Shown piece after piece: positions 8,003 through 18,217 of a stretch of DNA of 44,288 nt. Every line of letters starts with the position of its first letter. Position 1 is the stretch's first letter. Origin of the DNA: Chromatiales bacterium. Lineage in GTDB: Bacteria; Pseudomonadota; Gammaproteobacteria; UBA6429; Thiohalophilaceae. The translations under genes and the position numbers were made by a program. Under the pieces are notes generated by a model. The model made no database searches. It was not told the DNA's origin and worked only from the letters and a program-made list of their open reading frames with translations. The stretch is from positions 1-44,288 of the forward strand of contig JALVOC010000039.1 in assembly GCA_027032075.1 (NCBI GenBank), in the 5' to 3' direction.

Positions 8003-11000
8003 TCAGTCGGGCTGATAGCCAAGATTCGGTGCCAGCCAGCGTTCCACCTCTTTCACGCTCATGCCTTTTCGCCTGGCGTAGTCCTCCACCTGATCCTTGT
8101 TAATCTTGCCAACGGCAAAATAGCTGGATTCAGGATGGCTGAAGTACCAGCCACTCACGGAGGCGGCGGGCCACATGGCGAAGTTTTCCGTAAGCCTCAC
8201 CCCGGTGGCGGCTTCGGCATCCAGCAGTTTCCATAACAACGGTTTTTCACTGTGATCCGGACAGGCGGGATAGCCGGCAGCAGGCCGGATCCCCGCGTAG
8301 TTTTCACGAATGAGTTTATTACCGTCGAACTCACTGTGTTTCAGGGCATAATCCGGCGCCCATTCTCCTGATTCATAACCCCAGTTTAGATGACGTACCC
8401 GATCGTGCATCTGTTCGGCAAATGCCTCCGCCAGCCGATCGGCCAGCGCTTTGAGCATGATTGCATGGTAGTCATCATGCTCTGCCTCGAAGCGTTTTAC
8501 ATGCTCATCGATCCCCAGACCGGCTGTCACCACGAACGCGCCGAGATAGTCTTTTTTGCCACTTTCCCTGGGCGCAATAAAATCGGCAAGACAACGGTTG
8601 GGCTTGCCCGGCGGCCGCTCGGTCTGTTGGCGCAAGTGGTGCAGCGTGATTTTGACCTTGCTGCGTGAGTCATCCTCATACACTTCGATATCATCATGAT
8701 TGACGCTGTTTGCCGGAAACAGGCCGATCACTGCACGGGCGGTCAGCCATTTCTCGTCGATAATCTGCCGCAGCATCGTCTGGGCATCAGCAAAAAGTTT
8801 CTTTGCCTCTTCGCCTTTCTCGGGATCATCAAAAATTTTCGGGTATGAACCTTTCAATTCCCAGGCATGAAAGAAGGGTGTCCAGTCAATATAGGGCACC
8901 AGGAATTCCAGCGGCATGTCATCAAAGATCTGGATACCGAGGTCATGCGGTACCGGTGGGAGATAACTCTGCCAGTCAATTTTCTTTTTATTGGCACGCG
9001 CCTCCTCCAGTGTCAGCCATTTGATTTTGGCACTCCGGCCGGCATGGGCTTCCCGTACTTTCTGGTATTCCTCACGCAGCTGTTTTACGAAAATTTCGCG
9101 GTTTTCCTCGCTCACCAGGTTTTGCGCCACACCAACGGCACGTGAAGCGTCTTTGACCCAGACGGTCGGTGCGTGATAATTCTGCTCAATCTTCACCGCG
9201 GTATGCGCCTTGGAAGTGGTGGCCCCGCCAATCATCAACGGCACATCGAATTCAAGGCGCTCCAGTTCCTTGGCCATGTGCACCATTTCATCCAGCGAAG
9301 GCGTTATCAGGCCGGAGAGGCCAATGATATCGATATTCTCCTTTTTCGCTGCCTCGATGATCTGGTTGGCAGGCACCATCACGCCAATATCAATCACTTC
9401 AAAATTGTTGCATTGCAGCACCACGCCAACGATGTTCTTGCCGATATCATGCACATCACCTTTTACCGTTGCCATCAGGATCCTGCCGTTGGTGGATGAA
9501 CTGGCGTCCTTTTCCGCCTCGATATAGGGGATCAGATGGGCCACTGCTTTTTTCATCACCCGTGCGGATTTCACCACCTGTGGTAAAAACATTTTCCCTT
9601 CACCGAACAGATCGCCAACAACGTTCATACCGTCCATCAGTGGGCCTTCAATCACCTGGATCGGGCGTTCGAATTGCTGGCGGGCTTCTTCGGTATCTTC
9701 CACCACATAAGTGTCTATGCCCTTGATCAAGGCGTGTTCGATACGCTTGGCCACGGGCCAGCTTCGCCATTCGAGCGATTCCTCCTTTTTGCCGGCGGCA
9801 CCGTCACCTTTGTACTTGTCCGCGATTTCGAGCAAACGCTCGGTTGCATCCGGCCTGCGGTTGAGTACCACATCCTCCACCCGCTCACGCAACTCTTCCG
9901 GCAAATCATCATAAACCGCCAGCTGGCCGGCATTGACAATCCCCATGTCCATCCCCGCCTTAATCGCGTGATAGAGAAACACCGAGTGGATCGCCTCACG
10001 CACCGGGTTATTCCCACGGAAAGAGAAGGAAACATTGGAGACACCACCACTGACCAGCGCATGCGGCAGGGATTTTTTAATCTCACGGGTCGCCTCGATG
10101 AAGTCGATGCCATAATTGTTATGTTCCTCGATGCCGGTGGCGACGGCAAAGATATTGGGATCAAAAATGATGTCTTCCGGCGGGAAGCCCAGCTTGCCGG
10201 TCAGGATGTTGTAGGCGCGGCGGCAAATTTCCACCTTGCGTTCCTTGGTATCCGCCTGCCCCTCTTCATCAAATGCCATGACAATTATCGCCGAGCCATA
10301 ACGGCGGCAGAGCTTCGCATGGGTGATGAATTTCTCTTCACCTTCTTTCAGGCTGATGGAGTTCACCACGCCCTTCCCCTGGGTACACTTGAGTCCCGCT
10401 TCGATGATGTGCCACTTGGAGGAATCAATCATCACCGGCACACGGGCGATGTCCGGCTCACTGGCGATCAGGTTCAGAAAATCCACCATGGCTTTTTCAC
10501 CATCGAGCATGCCCTCATCCATGTTGACATCGATGATCTGCGCACCGTTTTCCACCTGCTCGCGCGCGACCTCCAGCGCTTCATCGTAGCGTTCTTCGAG
10601 GATGAGGCGTTTGAACTTTGCCGAACCGGTGACATTGGTGCGCTCACCGACGTTCACAAACAGCGAATCTTCACCGATGTTACAAGGCTCGAGACCACTC
10701 AAACGGCACTCCACCGGCACGTCGGGGATCTGGCGGGGAGGATAATTCTTTACCGCCTCGGCGATTGCCTGGATATGTGCGGGGGTGGTGCCACAACAAC
10801 CGCCTATTATGTTGAGGTAGCCGTTTTTGGCCCATTCCTCGATCTCGGCCGCCATCTGCTCCGGTGTTTCATCATATTCACCAAACTCGTTGGGCAGACC
10901 CGCATTGGGATGGGTATTGATGTGGCAATTGGCCAGCCCGGCAATCTCCTCCACATACTGGCGCAGCTCTTTTGCCCCAAGGGCGCAGTTGAAACCGAAA

Positions 11001-11713
11001 CTGATCGGCTTGATGTGATTGAGGGAATTCCAGAACGCTTCGGCAGTCTGGCCGGAAAGTGTCCGGCCGGAAGCGTCGGTAATCGTACCGGAGATCATCA
11101 CCGGCAGGCGGCGGCCCGTTTCCTCAAAGTAGGCATCAATGGCAAACAATGCCGCCTTGGCATTAAGGGTGTCAAAAATGGTTTCCACCAGAATGATATC
11201 GGCTCCGCCTTCCACCAGGCCGCGCAAGGCCTCGTCATAAGCGACACGCAACTCGTCGAAAGTGATATTGCGGTATCCGGGATTGTTGACATCCGGTGAA
11301 ATACTGGCAGTGCGGTTGGTGGGGCCGAGCACCCCGGCCACAAAACGGGGGCGGGAGGGCTCCCTGGCCTCCATGGCATCACATGCCTCACGGGCGATTT
11401 TTGCCGCCGCTACATTGATCTCGTAGACCAGTTCCTCCATCTGGTAGTCCGCCATGGAGATGGAAGTCGCATTGAAGGTGTTGGTTTCGACGATATCGGC
11501 ACCCGCCTCCAGATAGGCGCGATGGATGTCGCTGATGATCTGCGGCTGGGTCAGCACCAGCAGATCATTATTTCCTTTCACATCACAGGGCCAATCCTTG
11601 AATCGCTCTCCGCGATAACCGGCCTCGTCCAGCTGGTAACCCTGGATCATGGTGCCCATGGCGCCGTCCAGGATTAGAATGCGTTCCTTGAGAAGTTGTT
11701 CGAGTTTCGTCAT
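8003..11713 (-). CDS. metH: cobalamin-dependent methionine synthase
   Basis: 1236 residues, full length for MetH. It methylates homocysteine to methionine using 5-methyltetrahydrofolate and methylcobalamin. Domain order is canonical: homocysteine-binding barrel (about 1-325) with the zinc cysteines in GFNCALGA and GGCCGTTP; pterin-binding barrel (about 350-620); cobalamin cap and Rossmann domains (about 640-890) with the ligand His755 in DVHDIGKNI; and the reactivation domain (about 900-1220) with [12 protein letters not shown]. Start ATG has the ribosome binding site GGAAG. No cobalamin, SAM or SAH riboswitch could be recognised in the 140 bases upstream, where metH diverges from a periplasmic-protein gene. 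Likely first gene of a two-gene operon with the aldolase/dehydrogenase. Confidence 0.98.
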   Translation of the reverse strand: MTKLEQLLKERILILDGAMGTMIQGYQLDEAGYRGERFKDWPCDVKGNNDLLVLTQPQIISDIHRAYLEAGADIVETNTFNATSISMADYQMEELVYEINVAAAKIAREACDAMEAREPSRPRFVAGVLGPTNRTASISPDVNNPGYRNITFDELRVAYDEALRGLVEGGADIILVETIFDTLNAKAALFAIDAYFEETGRRLPVMISGTITDASGRTLSGQTAEAFWNSLNHIKPISFGFNCALGAKELRQYVEEIAGLANCHINTHPNAGLPNEFGEYDETPEQMAAEIEEWAKNGYLNIIGGCCGTTPAHIQAIAEAVKNYPPRQIPDVPVECRLSGLEPCNIGEDSLFVNVGERTNVTGSAKFKRLILEERYDEALEVAREQVENGAQIIDVNMDEGMLDGEKAMVDFLNLIASEPDIARVPVMIDSSKWHIIEAGLKCTQGKGVVNSISLKEGEEKFITHAKLCRRYGSAIIVMAFDEEGQADTKERKVEICRRAYNILTGKLGFPPEDIIFDPNIFAVATGIEEHNNYGIDFIEATREIKKSLPHALVSGGVSNVSFSFRGNNPVREAIHSVFLYHAIKAGMDMGIVNAGQLAVYDDLPEELRERVEDVVLNRRPDATERLLEIADKYKGDGAAGKKEESLEWRSWPVAKRIEHALIKGIDTYVVEDTEEARQQFERPIQVIEGPLMDGMNVVGDLFGEGKMFLPQVVKSARVMKKAVAHLIPYIEAEKDASSSTNGRILMATVKGDVHDIGKNIVGVVLQCNNFEVIDIGVMVPANQIIEAAKKENIDIIGLSGLITPSLDEMVHMAKELERLEFDVPLMIGGATTSKAHTAVKIEQNYHAPTVWVKDASRAVGVAQNLVSEENREIFVKQLREEYQKVREAHAGRSAKIKWLTLEEARANKKKIDWQSYLPPVPHDLGIQIFDDMPLEFLVPYIDWTPFFHAWELKGSYPKIFDDPEKGEEAKKLFADAQTMLRQIIDEKWLTARAVIGLFPANSVNHDDIEVYEDDSRSKVKITLHHLRQQTERPPGKPNRCLADFIAPRESGKKDYLGAFVVTAGLGIDEHVKRFEAEHDDYHAIMLKALADRLAEAFAEQMHDRVRHLNWGYESGEWAPDYALKHSEFDGNKLIRENYAGIRPAAGYPACPDHSEKPLLWKLLDAEAATGVRLTENFAMWPAASVSGWYFSHPESSYFAVGKINKDQVEDYARRKGMSVKEVERWLAPNLGYQPD

Positions 11714-11876
11714 TTTCTTCCGTTAACCGTAATGCCTTTGGTGTCGTGCATCCTACCAGAATCTGTCCCTTTCCGCCTGTTATCGCTGTTCCTGATCTGT
11801 ATCACTTCAACTGCGGCAATTCCTCAGGCTAAAATCGATAGCCATCAGGATCATGGACAACACAAGGAATCGATAC

Positions 11877-12659
11877 ATGTCAGCAACCACTTCTTTCCGC
11901 CTCGTTCTGGCTCTGGCTCTTTTTCTTTTCGGCACCCTCGGCCATGCGGACACCACCCTTACCCTGAAAGACAGCGAGGGAAAGCGTAAAAGCATCATCC
12001 AGATCAAGGGAAACATGGCGCGAATCAGCAACCCTGAAAAACCGTACTACACGCTTTATGACAAGCGCCTCAACACGCTTATCAGGGTAAACGATGCCAG
12101 GCGCCGGTACACGGAAATCAACCGCGAGGCACTGAAACAGCAGTTCCGGAATCTGGCACAAATGCGGCAACAAATGATGGCGCAAATGAAGGCCCAGCTT
12201 GCCGCTTTGCCACCACAACAACGGCACGAAATTGAACAACAGATGGGCCAGACGAAACATAAAGCGGAAAAAATACGCGCCGTCGCCGCCGGCAACAAGA
12301 AGGTCAAGGGCATCCGCTGCAGGATGCACGAGTTGTATCAAGGAAAAAACCGCATTGCCGGCGTCTGCCTGGCAACACCCGATGACGCCGGCATGGAAAA
12401 AACCGATTTCACCACCCTGATGGCGATGCTGGATTTCATGCGGGAGATGGCGCAACAGGCCGAAGCGGCAGCCGGACGTTCGGCGAACAACGACCCCCTG
12501 ATCATGAGCGGCCTGAAAGGCATACCGCTCATCATCCGGGATAACAGAAACGATGACGAGCTTGTGCTTGGCAACCTCTCCGCCGCCACCCTGGACAGCG
12601 CCGTTTTCACGGGTTACCGCAATTACGAAAAACAGACGTTGGCACACGACTTGGAGTAA
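11877..12659 (+). CDS. periplasmic DUF4412-like protein
   Basis: 260 residues from the ATG at 11877, chosen for its ribosome binding site AAGGAA and because the resulting N-terminus is a clean signal peptide (hydrophobic LVLALALFLFGTLGHA, cut near residue 24). An ATG 24 bases upstream is possible. The mature protein starts with beta strands (TLTLKDSEGKRKSIIQIKGNMARI) followed by a Met/Gln-rich amphipathic helix (about residues 85-140), then a beta-rich C-terminal half. The arrangement recalls the DUF4412 group of periplasmic proteins, which are built like LolA/LppX-type carriers; this is a weak resemblance. Function unknown. Divergent from metH; followed by a strong hairpin. Confidence 0.6.
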   Translation: MSATTSFRLVLALALFLFGTLGHADTTLTLKDSEGKRKSIIQIKGNMARISNPEKPYYTLYDKRLNTLIRVNDARRRYTEINREALKQQFRNLAQMRQQMMAQMKAQLAALPPQQRHEIEQQMGQTKHKAEKIRAVAAGNKKVKGIRCRMHELYQGKNRIAGVCLATPDDAGMEKTDFTTLMAMLDFMREMAQQAEAAAGRSANNDPLIMSGLKGIPLIIRDNRNDDELVLGNLSAATLDSAVFTGYRNYEKQTLAHDLE

Positions 12660-12673
12660 AACGCACGTACCAG

Positions 12674-12710
12674 AGCGCCGTGCAAAAAGCCTCATCTTTT
12701 GCACGGCGCT
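12674..12710 (+). terminator. perfect 14-bp hairpin, probable terminator
   Basis: AGCGCCGTGCAAAA / TTTTGCACGGCGCT with a 9-base loop, 15 bases after the stop of the preceding gene. The T run is inside the right arm rather than after it, so it is either an unusual terminator or another RNA structure ahead of the TtcA-like gene. Confidence 0.55.
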
Positions 12711-12836
12711 GCAAGGAAGATCCGCCCCGCAAGAAAGGGCCTGCCCGCGACAAGGCCGCGCCTCTCTGCAAAACGGGCACCCCCCTCCCCACAAAATACC
12801 GCTTCATACCGCAACAATCGGGTTAAAATAGCGGTC

Positions 12837-13574
12837 ATGAAAACCTGTGTCTCTCCCCCCAAGGCGCTGCTTCGCCCGATTGGCCGGGCGTTGGTCGAGC
12901 ATGCGATGATCCACGAAGGCGACCGGATTCTGCTGGGCGTCTCCGGCGGCAAGGATTCCCTTTCGCTGCTGCACTGTTTACTTCATTTCCAGCGGCATGC
13001 GCCCATCAGCTTCCGGCTTGGGGCGGTCACTGTCGATCCGCAGGTGGAAGACTTCGATCCGTCGGCGCTCAAACCCTACCTGGCGGAACTCGGGGTACCC
13101 TATTTTTATGAGAGCCACGCCATTACGGAGCAGGCCAAAACCCGGATGAAAAACGACTCCTTCTGCTCCTTCTGTTCACGCATGAAACGCGGCATCATGT
13201 ATTCCACCTGCCGCCGCGAGGGATACAATGTGCTGGCACTGGCGCAGCACCTGGACGATCTTGCCGAAAGCTTTCTGATGTCGGCTTTTCATGGTGGCCA
13301 GCTGCGCACCATGAAAGCCAATTACACCAACCGGGAAGGCGATGTCCGCATCATCCGCCCGATGATCTATGTCCGCGAGCGGCAAACCATTGACTATGCC
13401 CGGCAACATCGACTCCCGGTCATCCAGGACAATTGCCCTGCCTGTTTTGCCAAACCCACGGAACGTGCGCGCATGAAAGCACTGCTACAACAGGAGGAAT
13501 CCCACAATAAACATCTATACAAGAGCATATTACGGGCCATTACCCCACTTTTGTCCGTAAAAGAGGCAAAATAA
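12837..13574 (+). CDS. TtcA-family PP-loop tRNA-thiolation-type ATPase
   Basis: 245 residues from the ATG at 12837; the open frame runs further upstream but through the hairpin. The N-type ATP pyrophosphatase loop SGGKDS is at residues 36-41. Cys110-x2-Cys113 (CSFCSRMKRG) corresponds to the iron-sulfur cysteines of TtcA, which makes 2-thiocytidine at tRNA position 32. The third region, normally PCxLCG in TtcA, here reads NCPACFAKPTER (Cys200, Cys203), and the protein is about 60 residues shorter than Escherichia coli TtcA. It is therefore a TtcA relative; a distinct tRNA or small-molecule substrate is possible. The ribosome binding site is weak. Confidence 0.75.
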   Translation: MKTCVSPPKALLRPIGRALVEHAMIHEGDRILLGVSGGKDSLSLLHCLLHFQRHAPISFRLGAVTVDPQVEDFDPSALKPYLAELGVPYFYESHAITEQAKTRMKNDSFCSFCSRMKRGIMYSTCRREGYNVLALAQHLDDLAESFLMSAFHGGQLRTMKANYTNREGDVRIIRPMIYVRERQTIDYARQHRLPVIQDNCPACFAKPTERARMKALLQQEESHNKHLYKSILRAITPLLSVKEAK

Positions 13575-13700
13575 TGACACAAATCACCACGTACACACTA
13601 TTATAGATAAAGTGGGTATAAATCGCGTATATGTTGCCAATATTTGAGCCGGGGTGGGGGACATTCCTCCAATCCCTTGAGCACCCCGCATGCATTCGGA

Positions 13701-13755
13701 CCTGTTCACACAAATGAGACAAGCCACCACTGGTTTGTCATTTGGGCGAACAGGC
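13701..13755. repeat. dispersed palindromic repeat, complete copy
   Basis: An imperfect hairpin with arms starting CCTGTTC on each strand: left arm CCTGTTCACACAAATGAGAC, right arm reading TTTGTCATTTGGGCGAACAGG. The right half recurs at 23978-24010. It ends 16 bases before the acyltransferase start, so it may affect that gene's message. Confidence 0.75.
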
Positions 13756-13771
13756 CCTAGGATATCCGGCC

Positions 13772-14644
13772 ATGCAACGTCTCCTGCTCCGCATTCTAGC
13801 CAGCCTGCCACTGCCACTGCTGCATGGCATGGCCTTCGTTGTGGGCGAATTGTTATACCGGCTGCAAAGCCGCCAACGCTATTATGCCGACACCAACCTG
13901 GCGCTCTGTTTTCCGGAACTCTCTGAGGAGGAGCGCCGGCGGTTGAGCCGCCAAAGCGTGATTGAAACGAGCAAATTCCTGTTCGAATCGCCCAAGCTGT
14001 GGCTGGGCCGGGCCAGCGGAATCAACCGCCTGATGCGCGAGGTCACCGGCGAATCATTCCTGAAAAAGGGTCTGGCCAGCGGCAAGGGGGTGATTCTGAT
14101 CTGCCCCCACCTGGGTAACTGGGAAATGATCGGCCTGTATATTTCACAGCATTACCCGATGACCAACATGTACCGCCCCCAACGGAACAAGGAATTTGAC
14201 GCGATTATCCGCCAGGGGCGGGAGCGTTTCGGTGCGCGGCTGGTACCCGCCACCAATCAGGGTTTGCGCGAACTTCTGAAGACCCTGAAAAACGGTGAGA
14301 TTATCGGAACCCTGCCGGATCAGAACCCCGGTTCCGGTACGGGTGTGTTCGTCCCCTTTTTCGGCGTGATGGCATACACCCCGGTTTTTGCCGCACGGCT
14401 GGCAGCACGGACCGGCGCAACCGTGTTGAATGCTTACGCACTGCGCCTGCCCCATGGCCGCGGTTTCCATCTCCATATCACCCCGGCCAGCGACTGCCTG
14501 CACAGTGACGACATCGAAGAGGCGGCTACTTGCATGAACAGGGATATTGAACGGCTCATCAAGCTCACTCCCCAACAATACTGGTGGGGGTATAATCGCT
14601 TCCGCAACCGACCGCCTGGAAAACCGGCAATTTATACCAGGTGA
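13772..14644 (+). CDS. LpxL/HtrB-type lipid A acyltransferase family
   Basis: 290 residues from the ATG at 13772; a start at 13742 would put the N-terminus inside the palindromic repeat. This family of inner-membrane enzymes adds a secondary acyl chain to lipid A on the cytoplasmic face. The N-terminal hydrophobic segment (about residues 3-30) anchors it. The catalytic H-x4-E motif is His113-LGNW-Glu118, followed by RPQRNKEFD, the conserved GTLPDQNPG loop and the FFG motif near residue 200. Chain preference (lauroyl or myristoyl) cannot be read from sequence. The preceding 200 bases have no gene and include the repeat. Confidence 0.88.
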   Translation: MQRLLLRILASLPLPLLHGMAFVVGELLYRLQSRQRYYADTNLALCFPELSEEERRRLSRQSVIETSKFLFESPKLWLGRASGINRLMREVTGESFLKKGLASGKGVILICPHLGNWEMIGLYISQHYPMTNMYRPQRNKEFDAIIRQGRERFGARLVPATNQGLRELLKTLKNGEIIGTLPDQNPGSGTGVFVPFFGVMAYTPVFAARLAARTGATVLNAYALRLPHGRGFHLHITPASDCLHSDDIEEAATCMNRDIERLIKLTPQQYWWGYNRFRNRPPGKPAIYTR

Positions 14645-14814
14645 TTTCCAACCGGTTTCGCAAAACAGGATGTCCATTGTGCAAAACGTCGATACCTTTG
14701 ATAGGCTTGCTCCATGAGGACACAGTCATTGCCGGCGTAACACCGCGAACGTCGCCGCTTGCCTCCTGAAAAGCCCAAACGCAACCTGACCTTAACAAGA
14801 ATAATCTCATCGCC

Positions 14815-16110
14815 ATGGGGATCAGACTGAAAATTCTGCTTATTCTCGGCCTCGCCTTGCTGGCCACCCTGGCAAGCAACAGCTGGCTGTACCTGCAGGA
14901 TCAGAAAGCGCGGCAGTTGCAGCAGGCACAACAACAACACCAGGATATTTCCGGATTACTGGGGACCATCCTGGCTCACGGGGTTGCGGCCGGTGACGAG
15001 CAGACCTTGCAGCAGCTGCTGGATGATCTCATGACGAAGAAGGACATCATTTACCTGAAAATCACCAACGACGAAAAGGGTTTCATGGCGGAAAGGGGGG
15101 ATGCCGACACCCAGGACGGCTACCTGAGCGAACACCCTCTTCATTACAAAAACCGGCTCATTGGCTATTTCACCCTGGGAACAAAATACAGAACACTCCC
15201 AAATGATCCGCTATCCTGGCTGAATGGCCTGCCACTCAAACAGGCAGGCATTATTCTTTTGATAACCCTCGGCGAATTCATTGCGCTTTCGTATTTTATC
15301 GTTCGCCCGTTGCGTTCCATGGTCAAAAGCGTCCGCACCAGCGCCCAACAGGCATATAACCATGTGGAAGAAATACCGTACACGAGTGACGATGAATTTG
15401 GACTTGTGGCACTTGAATTCAACCGCATGTCACAAAAATTGAATGAAACCAACCAACAACTGAAACTCAAGGTGGATGCGGCAGACAGGAAACTGTTGAA
15501 GACCAACAAACGGCTGGTGGAACAATCGGTCGAATTGACCCGCATCAATGAGGAATTGCATACGCTCTCTATCACCGATGCACTTACCAATGTATATAAC
15601 CGCCGCTATTTCGATGATCAGCTCTCCAATGAAGTGGAAGTCACCAACCGCTATGGCGAGCCAACCAGCCTGTTACTGATCGATCTGGACCACTTTAAAA
15701 TCATCAATGATGTCTACGGCCATTACGCCGGCGATATTGTGCTGCAAAAAGTGGCGCAAACCTTGCGGGCCAATATCCGCAAAACCGATCTGCTATGCCG
15801 CGTGGGAGGCGAGGAATTTGCGGTAATATGCAAGCATACAGGAAAAGAAAACGCTATCAATCTCAGTGAAAAATTACGCCAATCCATCGAAAAGCTTGAA
15901 ATCCAGCTGGATCAGGAAACAATCCGTCTCACCACCAGCATCGGAATCACCACGATTCCCGACACCGACAAGGCCATCAGCAAGGATTACTTCTATCTTT
16001 GTGCTGACCGCGCGCTCTACCAGAGCAAGGCTTCCGGGCGCAACCGGGTCACCCATTCACATCATATCAACCTGGAAGCCATCCGCCTCATAACAGACAC
16101 CGTTGTATGA
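14815..16110 (+). CDS. membrane diguanylate cyclase (GGDEF)
   Basis: 431 residues. A first membrane helix (about 5-25) and a second (about 143-163) enclose a periplasmic sensor region of roughly 115 residues rich in glutamine at its start. A HAMP-like linker (165-215) and a coiled-coil-prone stretch (210-250) lead to the GGDEF domain. The active-site motif is GGEEF (331-335), so it should be able to make cyclic di-GMP from two GTP. The inhibitory RxxD site (RKTD, 322-325) is at the standard position five residues before, indicating product feedback. No EAL domain. The signal is unknown. It converges with the kinase-family gene that follows; a short CCGCT/AGCGG hairpin lies between. Confidence 0.93.
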   Translation: MGIRLKILLILGLALLATLASNSWLYLQDQKARQLQQAQQQHQDISGLLGTILAHGVAAGDEQTLQQLLDDLMTKKDIIYLKITNDEKGFMAERGDADTQDGYLSEHPLHYKNRLIGYFTLGTKYRTLPNDPLSWLNGLPLKQAGIILLITLGEFIALSYFIVRPLRSMVKSVRTSAQQAYNHVEEIPYTSDDEFGLVALEFNRMSQKLNETNQQLKLKVDAADRKLLKTNKRLVEQSVELTRINEELHTLSITDALTNVYNRRYFDDQLSNEVEVTNRYGEPTSLLLIDLDHFKIINDVYGHYAGDIVLQKVAQTLRANIRKTDLLCRVGGEEFAVICKHTGKENAINLSEKLRQSIEKLEIQLDQETIRLTTSIGITTIPDTDKAISKDYFYLCADRALYQSKASGRNRVTHSHHINLEAIRLITDTVV

Positions 16111-16145
16111 ACGGATAAAGCTTCCGCTCCGACAGCGGCAACATG

Positions 16146-17024
16146 CTAATGCACCTCACTCAACAGCCGCTCGATCATGCGCTCCGCCTGATCGGCATAA
16201 CCACCGCCAAACAGATTGAAATGATTGAGGATGTGATAAAGATTATAAAGCGTTTTGCGCAGAGAATAGCCGGGATCGATACGCCAGCTTGCGTTATAGG
16301 CAGCATAAAAGTCCTTGCTAAAACCACCAAACAATTCCGTCATCGCCAGATCCGCCTCGCGATCGCCGAAATAGACTGCCGGATCAAAAATCACCGGCTG
16401 GCCATCCTGCGTCATCGCGTAGTTACCTGACCACAGATCCCCATGCAACACGGAGGCTTGCGGAGTGTAGCCGCTGAAAAATACGTCGAGTCCCTCCAAC
16501 AGCTGCTGACCCTTGTCACACAAACTACGTGACGCACCCTTGCGTTTCGCCAATTGCAGTTGAAATCCCAGGCGCCGCTCGCGCCAGAACGTCTGCCAGT
16601 CGGCACACCATGCATTCGGTTGCGGGGTGGAGCCGATAGTATTGTCGCGCCGCCAGCCGTACTGCTCACTGGTATGGCGGTGCATCTGAGCCAGTTGTTC
16701 ACCAAACACCGCCATGCTGCCGCGGCTGCCGGTTCGCAGATATTCCATCACCAGGTAAGCCTGCCCTTCCGCCACACCACTGCATACCGGTACAGGCACA
16801 CGGATCGCATTTGCCGCAGCCAGCTCCCGCAGACCCTCCGCTTCCGCCTCGAACATCTGCAACAGCTCGGCACTGTTCGTCTTGACAAAAAAGCTGCCCT
16901 GACTGGTATCGAGCCGCCAGGCACTGTTGATGCAACCGCCACCCATCGACTGCTGGCCGAGGACGTCAAAACCCTCGCCGGTTGCGGCTTCCATCGAGGC
17001 AACAATTTTTTCTGTCAACGTCAT
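16146..17024 (-). CDS. fructosamine-kinase family protein
   Basis: 292 residues, the usual length of the family. Members phosphorylate ketoamines (sugars glycated onto protein amines), starting protein deglycation; many bacterial members act on ribulosamines or small substrates. The protein-kinase-like fold is visible: Lys in FFVKTN near residue 48, the catalytic loop HGDLWSGN around 195, and the metal site FDPAVYFGDREADLAM around 212-227, which is diagnostic for the family. No strong ribosome binding site. It lies 59 bases downstream of nothing on its own strand except the ICMT-like gene, whose message may run into it. Confidence 0.9.
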   Translation of the reverse strand: MTLTEKIVASMEAATGEGFDVLGQQSMGGGCINSAWRLDTSQGSFFVKTNSAELLQMFEAEAEGLRELAAANAIRVPVPVCSGVAEGQAYLVMEYLRTGSRGSMAVFGEQLAQMHRHTSEQYGWRRDNTIGSTPQPNAWCADWQTFWRERRLGFQLQLAKRKGASRSLCDKGQQLLEGLDVFFSGYTPQASVLHGDLWSGNYAMTQDGQPVIFDPAVYFGDREADLAMTELFGGFSKDFYAAYNASWRIDPGYSLRKTLYNLYHILNHFNLFGGGYADQAERMIERLLSEVH

Positions 17025-17083
17025 AAAATAGCAAACAAGCGTTCCTGACTTTGCGTCGCCGCAACAAGCAGCGGCGTTACTGT

Positions 17084-18112
17084 TCAGATCACTTTGGGAA
17101 TAAAACGGTACTTGACTTTCTTGCAGTATTCAACATAGTCGTTGTCCAGCGACAAATGCCGCTCTTCGGTAATCGCCCGGAAATAATAAATAAGCGACCA
17201 GCCAAAGACACTTCCCAGCGCAAACAAAAACTGCGACCACCCGGCGTAATAGAGCTGACTGACGATGGGAACCGAACCTATCCACCAGGCCATGTTTTTT
17301 GCCGCATACGCCGGGTGCCGCACATAGCGATAGGGGCCCCAGGTGACAATGCCGCGGTTCGTCAGATTACTTGCCTTGAAATTCAGCGCCACCGATGCCC
17401 AGGAATAAATCGCCATCAGCACAAGTGCTGCGATGGCGGCAGGATAGCGAAGATACTCATTGTTAAAATTCGGCATATCGCTGCTGTACCAGCCAATCAT
17501 CTGGCTGGTAATACCATTGAACGGCGGGTAGCATGCCAGCACCACAATCCAGCCGAACAACGTGGGCTCAACCGAGCGGATTTCATTTTTCAGCCAGGGA
17601 TGTTCAACCGCATAACCCACCGTAAAGAAAAAGGTGTCAACAAACAAAATCAGGTTGAACAGCGCCCAATAACCGGATGGGAAAAAGCTCCAGTTCCTGA
17701 GAACAGCCAGCGTATTGCCGCTCATGGCAAACACGTGATCGACAAACCAGATGAGCATCATCGGCAGAAAGAAAAATTTCACCATGGTCGAGAGCACGGC
17801 CACACGCTCACTTTTTTCAATTGGCGCCGCGGTAAAAAATTTTCTGATGGCAATAAAGAACTTCCGGCTCTTGGTGACATATTCCACCGGCAGGGTGAAA
17901 TAATAGGGGATAAGAACAACCGCGTAAAAAAGAACAAAATATTTCAGAATCTCCAGGGCGCTTACCTGAAAAGAAAAGATGGAATAGGATTTGGAAAAAA
18001 ATCCCTGGTAATACGAATGGTTGCTGTAAAACAGGTAACTGACGATCAGCAGACTCATGCAGGAAACATAATTCAGCAATAAAACCCTGATTCTTTCTTT
18101 ACTGAACATCAT
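17084..18112 (-). CDS. ICMT-like membrane methyltransferase family protein
   Basis: 342 residues with about seven to eight hydrophobic segments. The C-terminal third contains the family motif GPYRYVRHPAYAAKNMAWW (residues near 255-275) and the final EERHLSLDNDYVEYCKKVKYRFIPKV, typical of isoprenylcysteine carboxyl methyltransferase and related phospholipid methyltransferases, where these segments bind S-adenosylmethionine and the head group at the membrane surface. Bacterial members methylate lipids or unknown substrates; the long N-terminal multi-helix half is larger than in canonical ICMT. Start has tandem ATG codons and only a poor ribosome binding site. A terminator ahead of it (18161-18193) suggests its own promoter. 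Confidence 0.8.
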   Translation of the reverse strand: MMFSKERIRVLLLNYVSCMSLLIVSYLFYSNHSYYQGFFSKSYSIFSFQVSALEILKYFVLFYAVVLIPYYFTLPVEYVTKSRKFFIAIRKFFTAAPIEKSERVAVLSTMVKFFFLPMMLIWFVDHVFAMSGNTLAVLRNWSFFPSGYWALFNLILFVDTFFFTVGYAVEHPWLKNEIRSVEPTLFGWIVVLACYPPFNGITSQMIGWYSSDMPNFNNEYLRYPAAIAALVLMAIYSWASVALNFKASNLTNRGIVTWGPYRYVRHPAYAAKNMAWWIGSVPIVSQLYYAGWSQFLFALGSVFGWSLIYYFRAITEERHLSLDNDYVEYCKKVKYRFIPKVI

Positions 18113-18160
18113 TCAAATCACATTCTCTGTCTTCCGCCAGCCTTGAGTTTCCGTCATGAT

Positions 18161-18193
18161 AAAAAAAACAGCCCCTGATTTACAGGGGCTGTT
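18161..18193 (-). terminator. Rho-independent terminator
   Basis: On the minus strand, perfect 11-bp stem AACAGCCCCTG / CAGGGGCTGTT with loop of 5, followed by eight T. It lies 25 bases after the stop of the small periplasmic protein and ends that transcript before the ICMT-like gene. Confidence 0.92.
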
Positions 18194-18217
18194 TAACATT
18201 ACTGCGGCAAATTGGGG

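Noticed and set aside
7274-8236. 320-residue plus-strand frame over the aldolase fusion and metH end
   Set aside because: Shadow frame, spans two real genes and lacks a ribosome binding site.
9674-11299. 541-residue open frame antisense to metH
   Set aside because: It lies wholly opposite the well-conserved metH, has no recognisable domain and no ribosome binding site; a shadow of codon bias.
11714-11876. riboswitch before metH (cobalamin, SAM or SAH type)
   Set aside because: The conserved boxes of these classes were looked for by eye and not found; the gap is also short for a cobalamin riboswitch.
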